DNA from: AP-15 sp963788085
GTDB taxonomy: Bacteria > Pseudomonadota > Alphaproteobacteria > ATCC43930 > CGMCC-115725
Reading direction: 5' to 3'
Assembly: GCA_963788085.1 (NCBI GenBank)
Contig: CAWBFS010000074.1
Coordinates: forward strand, 178,230 to 242,229
Length of the DNA stretch: 64,000 nt
In this document: positions 42,126 to 52,995 of the stretch, one piece after another
How positions within the stretch are numbered: the stretch's first letter is position 1
Layout: each line of letters opens with the position of its first letter
The notes under the pieces: model-generated
The model's database searches: none
What the model was told of the DNA's origin: nothing
The model's input: the letters and a program-made list of their open reading frames with translations, nothing else
Program-made: the position numbers and the translations under genes

Positions 42126-43052
42126 CTACACTCCGGGTCTCGGCCTTCCCACAGGCAGCGGTGCGAGCCGGTCGAGCGGGCTGGTCACGTTGCGGATCGT
42201 GGTGTTGGCGACGCGCGTGTAAAGGGCCGTGGTGTCGAGTTTGGCATGGCCGAGCAGCACCTGGATGACACGGATATCGGTGTCCTGTTCCAGCAGGTGG
42301 GTGGCAAAGCTGTGCCGCAACGTGTGCGGCGACACTCGCTTTTTGATCCCGGCGGCCTCGGCAGCAGCATGGACGGCGCGGTTGAGCTGGCGGGTCGAGA
42401 GCGGTTCGACGGGATTGCGGCCCGGAAACAGCCAGCCTCGCGGCAGCAGAACGCCCAGGCGCCGGCCCTCCGACCACCAGACGCGCAGCACTTGGAGCAG
42501 CTGCGGCGACAACATAGCATTGCGATCCTTGCGGCCTTTGCCTTGCTCGACCCGCAGCAGCATGCGATCGGAATCGATGTCGCCGACCTTCAGCGCGACC
42601 ACTTCGGAGACGCGCAGTCCGGCGCCGTAGGCGGTGGCGAGCGCGGCCTTGTACTTCGGGCCCGGCGCCGCCTGGAGCAGCAGCGTGACCTCCTCGACGC
42701 TCAGCACGGCCGGCAGCCGGCGCGGTTCGCGCACGATCGTGAGCCGTCGGGCAAGGTCAGGCCGGTCGAGCGTCACGGTGAAGAAGAAACGCAGGGCCGC
42801 AACCGCACTGTTGATGCTCGGCGGCTGCATGCCGGTCTGCGTCTGGTGCAGCTGGAAGCGGCGCAGATCTTCCGCCGTCGCCGTATTGGGAGACCGCCCG
42901 ATGAAAGCCGCGAACGCCCGCACGTTGCGAATGTAGTCATTGCGCGTCTTCTCGGTGAAGCCGCGTACCCTCATGTCCTCGATCATGCGCGCCCGCAGCG
43001 CGCTGACGGGCCGGGGGGAAGGATGGGAGGTCATCGGGGGCTCCTCTCTCAA
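42126..43052 (-). CDS. Tyrosine recombinase/integrase of the IS91-type element
   Basis: 308 residues. An N-terminal SAM-like core-binding domain (MIEDMRVRGFTEKTRNDYIR) is followed by the catalytic domain with Arg in AYGAGLRVSEVVALKVGDID, His-x-x-Arg in HTLRHSFATHLL, and the Tyr nucleophile in LGHAKLDTTALYTRV. The frame is intact. It is located 10 bases upstream of the transposase and is probably co-transcribed. It likely resolves or assists transposition intermediates. Confidence 0.9.
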   Translation of the reverse strand: MREEPPMTSHPSPRPVSALRARMIEDMRVRGFTEKTRNDYIRNVRAFAAFIGRSPNTATAEDLRRFQLHQTQTGMQPPSINSAVAALRFFFTVTLDRPDLARRLTIVREPRRLPAVLSVEEVTLLLQAAPGPKYKAALATAYGAGLRVSEVVALKVGDIDSDRMLLRVEQGKGRKDRNAMLSPQLLQVLRVWWSEGRRLGVLLPRGWLFPGRNPVEPLSTRQLNRAVHAAAEAAGIKKRVSPHTLRHSFATHLLEQDTDIRVIQVLLGHAKLDTTALYTRVANTTIRNVTSPLDRLAPLPVGRPRPGV

Positions 43053-43620
43053 GCCGAAGGTTGCTGGACCCTCGATGCTCGGGATCGGATGCCCCGATCG
43101 TCACGCTTTACTGCTGGCTACTCCGTCGAAACGCACGGACCATGACGCGCGCTCCCTCCCGCGAGAGCGGGTTCGTTCTCGGGGCATAAGCGCCGTTGTG
43201 TCGATTTCTGCGAGCGCCTGCTTAGGGGGTTGAGAGGCCAAGCTGATTGGGTCTTGACCCTTAGAGAAAGACGCTAAGGTTCTTGTCGAGCAGGAACGTT
43301 GGCGTCGAACACGATCTTGCGCCTGGCCACCCTCCATGCCGTTCACCTTTCGCAGCGCGTCCTCCCGGCGACCCTAGAATTGCCGCAATCGGATCGTATC
43401 GTTTGAGCAACAAGTTCCCGAGAACGAGGCTGGTGGGACCGGTTTGCTGTATTTCGCTGCAGATAACAGCAAAAACAGCAAAACAGAGAGGACCTTCGAC
43501 AGGGGCTGGCGGTGCTCCGATGAGGCGCTCGCGCCGAGAGCTGCGCTTGCTGCGATCGAAAGGCAGCCGTAAAACTGCGTCTGCGGAAATGCCGTTTCGC
43601 TCTCACCTGAGGAGGGTGCG
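43053..43620. other. Region beside the IS91-type element without a supported gene
   Basis: About 570 bases. It should contain the terminus (terIS) of the element upstream of the recombinase. The remaining frames lack family-like sequence. A short minus-strand stretch near 43290-43330 faintly resembles the start of a PIN-domain toxin (IVFDANV) but stops quickly. Confidence 0.4.
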
Positions 43621-44133
43621 ATGCCCGAACCCGAACGCATCGATCGGCGCCGGGCGGCACTGATCGCTTACGACGTTTGCCGGCGCGCGCTGGCGCCGTC
43701 GGATCCCACGCGGCGGGCAGCGATGCGCCCCGTGCTCGATGCCTGGGTGCAGATGATCGCGGTCGCGCGGGCGGCTGGTGTGCCGGTGATCTACACGACG
43801 CCAGTCAGCCGCGCCGATGGCGCCGACGTCGTCATGCTGCCGACCGACCTTTCGGCGGAGATCGGCGTGCCGCCGCTCACCAACGCCGTCGAGGGCACGG
43901 CAGAGGCCGGCTTCCCCGATGAGATCGCGCCGCGGCCCGATGATTACGTCTTCCTCAAGCGCCGGCCGAGCGCCTTCTACGGGACGGGCGTCGCCGAATT
44001 GCTGCACATGCTGCGGCGCGACACGATCATCACCGCCGGCGGCGCCACCAAGGCGATGAAAATGTACGCCGCGCATCCGAAGCCTCGACCAGGTCGCGGC
44101 GATGCTGCGGGAATGAGCGGTTCACCGCATTGA
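43621..44133 (+). pseudogene. Truncated copy of the isochorismatase-like gene
   Basis: The first 142 codons are nearly identical to the gene at 34496 (start MPEPERIDRRRAALIAYDVC). A deletion of about 114 bases then joins GGAT directly to KAMKMYA, removing the nucleophile-loop region. One extra base afterwards shifts the frame so that the C-terminus reads HPKPRPGRGDAAGMSG. The gene body is duplicated but the 5' flanks differ, and this copy has its own GAGGAGGGTGCG ribosome site. Probably non-functional. Confidence 0.85.
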
Positions 44134-44389
44134 TGCCACGGACCCGAGCAGCCGACGATTTTAAAACGAATCCGGACTCGCATGGAGGAGTTGCGGCGCG
44201 AGAGGCTGCCCGAGCGACCCGCCCCGAGAACCGATGCCCCGACCACCGATACGGGCGTCGCATTTCATCGCGGCCCTTGTGCCTGTGGCGGGAGCCTATT
44301 CCCCGACGAGTGCGACGGATCGTGCAAGGCGCTTTAACAGCGAGCCGCCGGGGGGTTAAGCTGCCGGACAGCTCATGAAGGAAACAGCC

Positions 44390-45424
44390 ATGACCATGAT
44401 CGACATGCATGCCCATTGGCGGCCCGCCGAAGTCGCCGACGCCCTGCGCGCCCGTACCAGGGAACCGCGCATCGTGCGCAATCCGGACGGCGTCGAGGTG
44501 CTGAAGGCCTCGCGGATGGGCGAAGAGCCGCTCGCCAAGGCCTTCGATGACGTCGATTTCCACCTCGCTCGGATGGACCGCCAGGGCGTCGAGATGAGCG
44601 TGCTGTCGCTCCTCGGCTCGTTCTGCTGGATCGAGGCGCAGCCGCCGGAGGTGTCCGGGCCGCTGTGCCGGAGCGTCAACGACGGGCTCTCCGCGATTTG
44701 CCGGAAGCATCCCGGCCGCTTCGCCGCCTACGCCGCGCTGCCTTTGACGGACATGTCCGCCGCCGCCGCCGAGCTCGAGCGGGCGCTCGGATTGCCGGGC
44801 ATGATCGGCGCGCAGGTCCCGGGCAATTACTTTCTCACGCGCAAGGACGCCGAAGCGATGCGGCCGCTGCTGGAAGTGGCGAACCGCCACCACGCGGTTC
44901 TCTTCATCCATAACGGCCCGCGGCCGGGCGACGCCTACCCCAAGGTCGCGAGCGACACGGACAATGCGCGCCGCCGCAACGGCACGCTCGACATGCAGGC
45001 GAGCCTGTCCTCGGTGATGGTGACATTGTCTCTCACCGACTACCTCGCGGACTACCCCGACGCGATGGTCCACGTCCACAATCTGGGCGGCAACATTCCC
45101 TACGAGGTCGAGCGCATGGACCACCGCTGCCTGCTCGACACGCCGGAGGAGGAATTGCCGTCGTCGCGCTTCCGCAAGGCGAAGGTGTACGTGGATTGCA
45201 ACTCGTTCGGCCCGCGCGCGATCGAGGCGGCCGTGAGCCTCTACGGCGCCGAGCGCATCGTGTGCGGCACCGACGGCACCGAGTTCGGCTGCGACTGGAC
45301 GAGGAAGGCGCTCGCGGAGGCGCAGATCGGCGAGGAAGCGCGCGAGCAGATCCTGCACCGCAATGCCGCTGCGATGCTCGCCCGCGCCGCAAGGACCGCG
45401 CAGCGCGAAAGCGCCGCCGCCTAA
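44390..45424 (+). CDS. Amidohydrolase-family protein (ACMSD-like)
   Basis: 344 residues. MIDMHAHWRPAEVADALRAR carries the D-x-H-x-H metal motif. Later elements are FAAYAALPLTDMSAAAAELE, HAVLFIHNGPRPGDAYPKVA and IVCGTDGTEFGCDW with the final Asp ligand. The nearest known group is aminocarboxymuconate-semialdehyde decarboxylase-like proteins, which act on ring-cleavage products; the substrate is inferred only loosely. The start at 44390 has AAGGAAACAG upstream; an earlier in-frame ATG exists at 44375. Confidence 0.84.
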   Translation: MTMIDMHAHWRPAEVADALRARTREPRIVRNPDGVEVLKASRMGEEPLAKAFDDVDFHLARMDRQGVEMSVLSLLGSFCWIEAQPPEVSGPLCRSVNDGLSAICRKHPGRFAAYAALPLTDMSAAAAELERALGLPGMIGAQVPGNYFLTRKDAEAMRPLLEVANRHHAVLFIHNGPRPGDAYPKVASDTDNARRRNGTLDMQASLSSVMVTLSLTDYLADYPDAMVHVHNLGGNIPYEVERMDHRCLLDTPEEELPSSRFRKAKVYVDCNSFGPRAIEAAVSLYGAERIVCGTDGTEFGCDWTRKALAEAQIGEEAREQILHRNAAAMLARAARTAQRESAAA

Positions 45425-45687
45425 ACTTCCTGCGCCCGGCCGCGAGTGGGAGGATCCGGGTACCACGACGCGACGATGCCCGAGGTCGAGCGGCGGCCCA
45501 ACACGACCTTTGTGGCAATCGCGGGGAGTTCCTCCGCTCGACGGACCTCTCGGAAATAGGATTGGATTCCTAACCCGCGCTACAGAATTTTACCTCGTTT
45601 CACTTCCGCACAGCGAGGACTGTGGGATAAACTTAAACTTGGCCGACGCGAGATGTCGCCTCGACGGAGGCTGGCGCATCGCTTGCC

Positions 45688-47102
45688 GTGCGGCTCGCGT
45701 CTTTGGCGCTGTTGGGGTCGATCGCAGCCTCGATCGCTGGGGCGGCGTTTGCCCAAGACGCGGGATCGCTGGCGATGGGTTTGCCCGCCCGTCCGACGAT
45801 CGGCATGAACCGGTGGCAGGAAGACTGGTCGGTATTGGCTGATCCGAGCCTACGAACCGAGCCCTTCGACAATTTGAAGTACATTCCACTCAATCCGGAT
45901 GATCCGAAGAGCTATGTGTCGTTCGGCCTCGATCTGCGCGAGCGCTTCGAATTCACTCAACGCGGCTACTTTCGGCGTCGGCGGGATCCCCGTTCAGAAC
46001 TATGTGCTGGATCGTGAGTATATTCACGCCGATATCCGGCCCAACCAGAACTGGCAGATCTTCATACAGCTCCAGGACGACTATGCGCCGGGGAAATCGA
46101 TAATCACCCCGGTTGACCGGGACCCGCTCGACCTTGCGCAAGGCTTCGTCACCTATTCGGGAGAATTGGCGGACGGCGAAGTGAAGGTCCGCGTGGGGCG
46201 CCAGGAGATGGCCTTCGACCTGCAGCGTTTCGTCTCCATCCGGGATGGTCCCAATGTGCGCCAGGCTTACGATGCGGCTTGGCTCGATTGGGAGAAGGAC
46301 CGGTGGCGCATCATCAGCTTCTGGAGTGAACCCGTCGTCTATATCCCCCAGGGCGTCTTCAACGACTACTCCAATGGCCATTTCCAATATGGCGGGTTCA
46401 GAGTCGAGCGGCGAGACGTCGGACCGGGACACCTCAGTGCCTAATATTCGCGTTACGATCTCGACAATTCGCATTTTCTCTTTGCCAGCGGCCGCGAACG
46501 GCGCAACATCTTCGATGTGCGTTATGCCGGCGACTACGCCGGATGGGATTGGGACCTCGAGTTCAATGGTCCAGACCGGAAGCGTCGGCGCCAAAACGGC
46601 CCGCGCCTGGGCGCTGGGAACGCTGGGCGGCTTCACATTCGCCGATGCGAACTGGCGCCCCCGTCTGGGGCTTCAGGTCGACGCGGCGACGGGTGACCAA
46701 AACCCCAAGTCCAGTACGCTCGGAACCTTCAATCCGCTTTTCCCGAACGGCTATTACTTCACCTTGGCTGGATTGACCACCTATGCAAATCTGATCCATG
46801 TCAAGCCCTCGGTGACCGTCAAGCCAACGAGCACCCTGACATTCCTCGCCGCCGCCGCCCTGCAGTGGCGCGAGACGACGGCTGATGCCGTCTATGTCGT
46901 ACCCAATATTCCCGTTCGCGGCACAGCGGGTTCCGTGGGGCGCTGGACTGGCGCTTATGGACAAATTCGCGCCGAATATGCATTCAACGGCCATCTGACG
47001 GGCGCCATAGAAGCCGTGTATTTTGGGGTCGGCAGCGCCATCCGCCGCGCTGGCGGGCATGACAGCGACCATCTTGGTGTCGAGCTCAATTTCGGGTGGT
47101 GA
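45688..47102 (+). pseudogene. Alginate-export/AlgE-like outer-membrane porin, broken
   Basis: A GTG start (45688) leads into a signal peptide (RLASLALLGSIAASIAG, cut near AFAQ) and a beta-barrel protein with FGLDLRERFEF, QIFIQLQDDYAPGKSI, VKVRVGRQEMAFDLQRFVSI and a C-terminal strand (HDSDHLGVELNFGW) ending in an aromatic residue. These match the alginate-export family of outer-membrane channels. The frame shifts near 45965 and 46570, and an in-frame TAA at 46442 replaces a probable Tyr codon (SA-stop-YSRYDLDN). One stop and two indels suggest a pseudogene, although sequencing error cannot be excluded. Confidence 0.75.
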
Positions 47103-47103
47103 G

Positions 47104-48705
47104 ATGAAGACCGCCGATGCGTGGGGGGTTCGGCCTGGACCCCGTTCCGCCACGCAATCTTTGCTGTGCTCTGGACGGCGACGGTCGTCTCCAACATCGG
47201 CAGCTGGATGCAGAACGCCGCGGCGGCGTGGCTGATGACCAGCCTCCGCCCGGATCCATTCGAAGTGGCCCTCGTCCAGGCGGCGACGACCTTGCCCATG
47301 TTTCTGTTCAGCCTCCCTGCCGGAGCATTGGCCGACATCGTCGAGCGCCGCCGCCTTCTTATCCTGGTGCAGATCGCGGCGGTAGCAATCGCCGCCCTGT
47401 TCGCGATCTTCGTATGGCTGGAGTGGATCACACCCAACTGGCTGCTGACATTTATTTCCCTGTCCGGGATCGCGACGGTTCTGGCGATGCCGTCGTGGCA
47501 GTCTATCGTGCCGCAGCTCGTACCAAAGGAAGAGCTCCGTTCTGCAGTCGCCCTCAACGGCGTGGGCTTAAATATCAGCCGTGCCATCGGTCCGGCGTTG
47601 GCCGGCCTGGCGATTGGCGCACTAGGGATGGCTGCCCCCTATTGGATCAATGCCTTGAGCACGTTCGCCGTCATCGCTGCGCTGATCTGGTGGCGCCCTC
47701 CCCAACCGGTTGCACAATCTCTGCCCGCCGAGCGCTTCGTCAACGCGATTCGCAGCGGTTTGCGCTACGCTCGCTATAATCCGGATCTGCGCGCGACCTT
47801 GATCCGGTCCGCCGGCTTCTTTCCGCTCGCGAGCGTCTATTGGGCGCTTTTGCCGCTTCTGGTGCGCGCACGAATTGCGGGCGGCCCGGAGACATACGGC
47901 ATACTCCTCGGCGCAATCGGCGCCGGCGCTGTTTGCGGCGCATTCGTATTGCCGGCAGCGGCAAAGCTGGGCGCCGATCGGGTCATGACAGGGGCGACGG
48001 TCGGGACGGCACTGGCGCTCGTCCTGTTCGCCATCGCTCGTGAACCCGCAACCGGCTTGATCGCCTGCGTGCTTGCCGGAATTTCCTGGGTTGCCGCGAT
48101 CGCCACCTTGAACGTATCGGCCCAGTACGCGCTGCCGGGCTGGGTCCGCGGGCGCGGGATGGCAATGTTCGCAACCGTGCAGTTCGCGGGCTTGGCCGTC
48201 GGCAGCATCGTATGGGGACAGGCGGCGCAGGTGATCGGATTCCCGGCCGTTCACATCATCGCGGCGATCGCGCTGGTCGTCTTCGTCCCGCTACTGCGGC
48301 GCTGGAAGCTCCAAACCGCCGCCGGTCTCGATCTCGCGCCGTCGATGCATTGGCCCGCTCCGTTGCTCTCGCACGACGTCGAGCCCGACCGAGGTCCGGT
48401 GCTGGTCACCGTCGAATACGCCGTCGCCGCGGTTGATCGCGCGGCATTTCTCGCGGCGATGGCGAAGCTGGCGGGCGAGCGCCGGCGTGATGGCGCTTTT
48501 GATTGGGGCATCTACGAAGACGCCTCAAAAGAGGGTGTCTTCGTCGAGACGATTCTGCGTCGATTCCTGGCTCGACCACATGCGACAGCATCAACGCGTG
48601 ACCAATGCCGATCGAGTGCTGCAGGACGCTGTGCATCGTTTCCAAGCGGAAGGCACGCCGGCGGTCAGGCATTTGATAGCGGCACAAGGGAGCGCAAACG
48701 GATGA
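47104..48705 (+). CDS. MFS transporter of the EntS/MFS_3 type, two compensating frameshifts
   Basis: About 533 residues. ATG at 47104 reads MKTADAW and needs one more G in the six-G run at 47122-47127 to join GGSAWTPFRHAIFAVLW. Twelve-helix MFS features follow (FLFSLPAGALADIVERRRLL; LVPKEELRSAVALNGVGLNI). A C-terminal monooxygenase-like (ABM) extension, typical of MFS_3 proteins, includes GPVLVTVEYAVAAVDRAAFL. A second break near 48555 leads to the end WLDHMRQHQRVTNADRVLQD. It exports small organic molecules or siderophores (inferred). The stop overlaps the doxX start. Confidence 0.84.
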
Positions 48706-49078
48706 TCGGACATGGGGTGTTGATTGCCCGGCTTTGTCTCGCGATCGTGTTTCTTTACAGTGGCGTTGATAAATTGCGGCATTGGGGGGCGAGCATCGAA
48801 GAGGTTAGGGGCGACGGATTGCCCTGGCCGGCTGCTTTCGCGGGCGCGACCGTCTTTACCCAGCTGGTTGGCGGATGCCTGGTCGCCACGGGTTTTTTCG
48901 CGTGGCTGGGCGCACTTGTGCTCGCCGGCTTTACGGTTGCGGCTACGGTGGTCGGGCACCGCTTCTGGCTCCGTCGCGGAGCGCAGTTGCGGCACGAACT
49001 GACGACCAGCCTGGAGCATGTGGCGATTGTCGGGGGCTGCTGTTGCTCTGCCTCGTCGATCTCGCGGCCGGCAGATGA
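48702..49078 (+). CDS. DoxX-family membrane protein, one-base frameshift
   Basis: About 125 residues with four hydrophobic helices: IARLCLAIVFLYSGVDKLRH (the DoxX signature), FAGATVFTQLVGGCLVATGF, LGALVLAGFTVAATVVG and HVAIVGG. The last helix needs one more G in the five-G run at 49031-49035 to read on as LLLLCLVDLAAGR and stop. DoxX-like proteins are linked to thiosulfate:quinone or other redox membrane complexes, but most members are uncharacterised. It overlaps the upstream MFS stop by 4 bases (ATGA). Confidence 0.84.
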
Positions 49079-49637
49079 AGGACCGGAAATGAGCGGCCGG
49101 GCTCCTGGTACGAGCGCCGCACACAGCGACGCCGCTCAATGCCGCGCCGGACCAACTCGTAGGCCTGCGCGAAGCACTCGTCATAGTAGACGAGAACGAT
49201 GTGTTGCGTGACGAAGGCGAAGCCCACGCCCCAAGCTGTCGAACGCAGGCGTGCGGGTGACGTCGGTCCGGAATAACGGCACAATCCACGATTTCGTCAA
49301 GCCGAATGCACTCTCCGACACGGCGGCTGCGCGCGGCGCCATAGCGCAAGCTGTCGGCGCCCTCAGCGGAGCGCTCGGCTGGCGGCGATGGTTCGAACAG
49401 TAAGAGCCCACTCAAAAGCCGACGTCGCTTAATCATCAGTAGCCACGGCCGCTTTCGAAATCCGACGACGGCCGTTCCGGCTTGGCGGCAGGAACGGGTC
49501 TTGATGCCCCATACCTGACCTTAGGACCGGCAGTGCCGTTGGGTCATGATGACCCAGCCCAGTTCTTCAACAGCCCGGCCCTGGACAGGGCGCTTCAACC
49601 GAAGGATGATCCGTTCGGGACCCGTGGAGTCGCGGCC
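49079..49637. other. Intergenic region with a possible minus-strand gene remnant
   Basis: About 560 bases. On the minus strand, between 49340 and 49140, switching frames gives protein-like text (VGFAFVTQHIVLVYYDECFA, then QAYELVRRGIERR). This could be a decayed or mis-sequenced coding piece of unknown family. Nothing on the plus strand is convincing before the cyclase start. Confidence 0.35.
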
Positions 49638-52600
49638 ATGGATGTCGGGGGTTGGCTCAGAAGTCTCGGCCTCGGACAGTACGAGGCGCTCTTTCGCGCG
49701 AGTGAAATCGACGCCGATATCCTGCCGGAGCTGACGGAGATCGATCTCGAGAAGCTTGGCGTGCCGCTCGGGCACCGCAAGCGTCTCCTCAGAGCCATCT
49801 CCGGTTTGGCCGCCGCCGAGACATTGGCGGCGCCCTCCGCCTCGACCGGTGCGAAGCCGCACGACGCCGCCGAGCGGCGGCAGCTGACGGTGATGTTCTG
49901 CGATCTCGTCGGCTCGACGGCCTTGTCGGCGCGGTTCGACCCCGAGGAATTGCGCGAGGAGATCCGCGCCTATCAGAACGCCGTTTCCGGCGTCGTCGCG
50001 CGCTATGACGGCTTTGTCGCCAAATACATGGGCGACGGGGTGCTGGCCTATTTCGGCTATCCGCGGGCGCATGAGGACGACGCCGAGCGGGCGGTGCGGG
50101 CGGGGCTGGAAATAGCAGCGGCGGTGACGAGCCTGGAGACCCGTGGAACGGAGCGGCTCGCCGTCCGCATCGGCATTGCCACCGGGCTTGTCGTCGTCGG
50201 CGATCTGGTCGGCGAGGGCTCGGCGCAGGAGCAGGCGGTGGTCGGCGAGACCCCCAACCTCGCGGCGCGCCTGCAGGCTCTTGCGGAACCCGGGCAGATC
50301 GTCCTCGCCGGCGCCACCCGCCGCCTGATCGGCGACCTGTTCCGGCTGCGCGATCTCGGCCGCCAGACGGTGAAGGGCTTCGCCGAGCCGGTCGAAGCCT
50401 TCGCGGTCGAGGGCGTCGCCGTAACGGAGAGCCGGTTCGAGGCGGCGCGCCGCGGGCTCACCGACCTCGTCGGGCGGGCGGCGGAGAGCGCCCTGTTGCG
50501 CGACCGCCTGCGCGAGGCCTGGGCCGGCGCCGGCCAGATCGTCTTGCTCTCGGGCGAGGCCGGCATCGGCAAGTCGCGGCTCGCCGCTCAGCTCGCCGCC
50601 GAGGTCGCGAACGAGCCGCACACGCGGTTGCGCTATCAATGCTCGCCCTATCACCGCGACAGCGTCTTGCACCCCTTTGTCGTGGCGCTGGGGCGCGCCG
50701 CCCGCCTCGCCCCCGAGGACCCGGCCGAGACGCAACTCGACAAGCTCGAAGCCATATTGGCGCCGGCGCGCATCGCGGAAACCGCACCGCTCTTCGCTTC
50801 CTTGCTGTCGATCCCGACCGGCGACCGCTATCCGCCGCTCGCACTGAGCGCCGCGCAGCAGCGGCGGCTGACCCTGGCGGCCTTGCTCGACCAGCTCGAA
50901 GCACTGGCGCGGCAAAAACCGGTATTGATGCTGTTCGAGGACGCCCACTGGGCCGATGCGACCTCGCTCGAAGTGCTCGATCTGACGGTCGAGCGCGTCC
51001 GCGCCTTGCCGGTATTGGTGCTGATCACCTTCCGGCCGGAATACGAGGCGCCCTGGACCGGCCTCTCGCACGTCACCAGCATCGCGCTCGATCGCCTGGC
51101 ACCCGCCGAGGTCGAGACCCTGGCCGAGCATGTCGCCGGCCGGCCACTGCCCCCCGAGGTGACGGCGCAGATCGTCGCCAAGACCGACGGGGTGCCGCTC
51201 TTTGTCGAGGAATTGACCAAGGCGGTGCTCGAGGGGGGCCTGCTCGTCGCGGGGCCGCAGGGCTGGCGCCTCGACGGGCCATTGCCGCCCTTCGCCATTC
51301 CGGCGACGTTGCAGGATTCATTGGCGGCGCGTCTCGACCGGCTGGCGCCGGTCAAGGAGATCGCGCAGATCGGCGCCGCGATCGGCCGCGAATTCTCCTA
51401 CCCGCTGTTGCGCGCGGTCGCCGGCCGCGACGAGCCGGCGTTGCGCGCGGCATTGGCGCAGCTCGAAGAGGCGGAGCTGCTGTTCCGCTCGGGCATGCCG
51501 CCCGATGCGCGCTACACCTTCAAGCATGCGCTGGTCCAGGACACGGCCTACGAAACCCTGCTCAGGAGCCGGCGGCAGATCCTGCACCGGCAGATCGCCG
51601 ATGTCTTGCGCGGCGAGTTCGCGGCGGTCGCGGCGGCCGAGCCGGAACTCGTCGCTCATCATCTGACCCAGGCCGGGCTCGACGAGCCGGCGATCGAATG
51701 GTGGGGCAAGGCCGGCGACCAGGCCTTGCGCCGCTCCGCCTTCAAGGAGGCCGCCGCCCATCTCGGCAAGGCGATCGAATTGGCCGACAAGCTCGCCGCG
51801 ACGGCGCCGAGCGCCGCGCCGGCCAGCAACCGGCTGCGTCTACAGACCAGCCTCGGCAATGCGCTGATCTGGGCCAAGGGATATCAGGCGCCGGAAACCA
51901 GCGCGGCCTTTGCGCGCGCCCGCGAATTGGCGAGCCGGGAGGAAGACGCCTCGGAACGGTTCTCCGCCTATTACGGTCTTTGGGTCGGGCATCTGACGCG
52001 CGGCGAACCCGCGCCGATGCGCGAAATGGCCGAGCTTTTCCTGCGCGAAGCCACAGCCCGGCCGGATTGCCCCGAGGCCTTGATCGCGCACCGCATTTCC
52101 GGCGTCACCTGCCTTTATTTCGGCGACTTTGCCGCCGCCCATGACCATTTTCAGAAGACCATCGAGCTCTACGACCGAGCGCGCCATGGCGATTTCGCCA
52201 ACCGGTTCGGCCAGGATCCCCGCGCCGCAGCGGAGATTTACGACGCCCTCACGCTGTGGGTGCTCGGTCGAATCGACGAGGCTTTGCGCCTTGCCGACCG
52301 CGCCCTCGCCGATGCCGAGTCGGCAGCGCATGCTCCGACGATGGGCTCATGCGCTCCTATTCGCGGCGTTGCTGGGGCTTGTTCGGTGCAACCCCGAAGC
52401 AGTCGCGACCTACAGCCAAGCGTTGGCCGATATCGTGTCTCGATACGATCTCCCGGCCTTTTTGGCCGGCTGGGCGGCATTTTTTCAGGGTTGGGCAAGT
52501 GGTCCGACGGTGACGAGCGAGGCAGGACTCGCCGAGATGCGAAGGGAATCGCCATCTGCTCGGGAGCAAGGTGCTGGTTTGGTTCTTGCCCAGTCTCGAA

Positions 52601-52995
52601 GCGGCGCTGGCGGAAGCCGAAGCGAGTGCCGGCGAGACTGATGCCGGGCTCCGGCGCCTGGACGACGCGCTCGCCGAGTTGGAGCGCACCGAGCAGCGTT
52701 GGTACGAAGCGGAGATGCACCGCATCCGCGCCGAGATCCTGCTGAAGCGCGACCCGGCCGATACCGCGGCGGCCGAGCAGTCTTTGCAGGCCGCGATCGC
52801 TATCGCGCAGTCGCAAAAAGCGCGCAGCTTCGAACTGCGCGCCGCGCTGTCTCTTGCGAAGCTTTATCGCGCGGCCAATCGCGACGCCGATGCCCACGCC
52901 GTGCTGGCGCCGGCGGTCGAGGGCTTCCCGCCGACCCAACAATTCCCCGAACTCACCGAGGCGCAAGCCCTGCTTGCAGCGCTCTCGGAAAGCGA
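49638..52995 (+). CDS. Class III adenylate/guanylate cyclase with SAM, AAA ATPase and TPR-like regions, frameshifted at its 3' part
   Basis: From MDVGGWLRSLGLGQYEALF: a SAM domain (residues 5-53), then a class III cyclase domain (VMFCDLVGSTALSARFD and KYMGDGVLAYFG carry the metal Asp residues). An NACHT/AAA-type ATPase follows, with Walker A LLSGEAGIGKSRLAAQ and Walker B VLMLFEDAHWADA. A long helical TPR-like region follows in turn. This layout is common in Bradyrhizobium-like genomes. Frames change near 52345 and 52560, where the text resumes as HALLFAALLGLVRCNPEAVA and then FLPSLEAALAEAEASAGETD. The natural end has been overrun by a tandem duplication starting near 53040. GTG at 49482 could start an unlikely longer form. 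Confidence 0.87.

Larger units (their letters stand above)
40892..43052 (-). mobile_element. IS91-type rolling-circle insertion element with accessory tyrosine recombinase
   Basis: Two genes on the minus strand, a tyrosine recombinase and then an HUH-Y2 transposase 10 bases later, form the core of an IS91-family element. This two-gene layout is known among proteobacterial IS91 relatives. These elements move by single-strand rolling-circle replication, lack terminal inverted repeats and do not duplicate target bases, so the true ends (probably within 40470-40890 and 43053-43150) cannot be fixed here. Both genes are open and could be active. Confidence 0.8.

Noticed and set aside
43283..43663. 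126-codon plus-strand open frame beside the IS91-type element
   Set aside because: Composition is not protein-like, it has no ribosome site, and it overlaps the start of the truncated hydrolase in another frame.
49482..49637. Upstream GTG start extending the cyclase by 52 residues
   Set aside because: The extension is not protein-like for this family, and the SAM domain begins right after the ATG at 49638.
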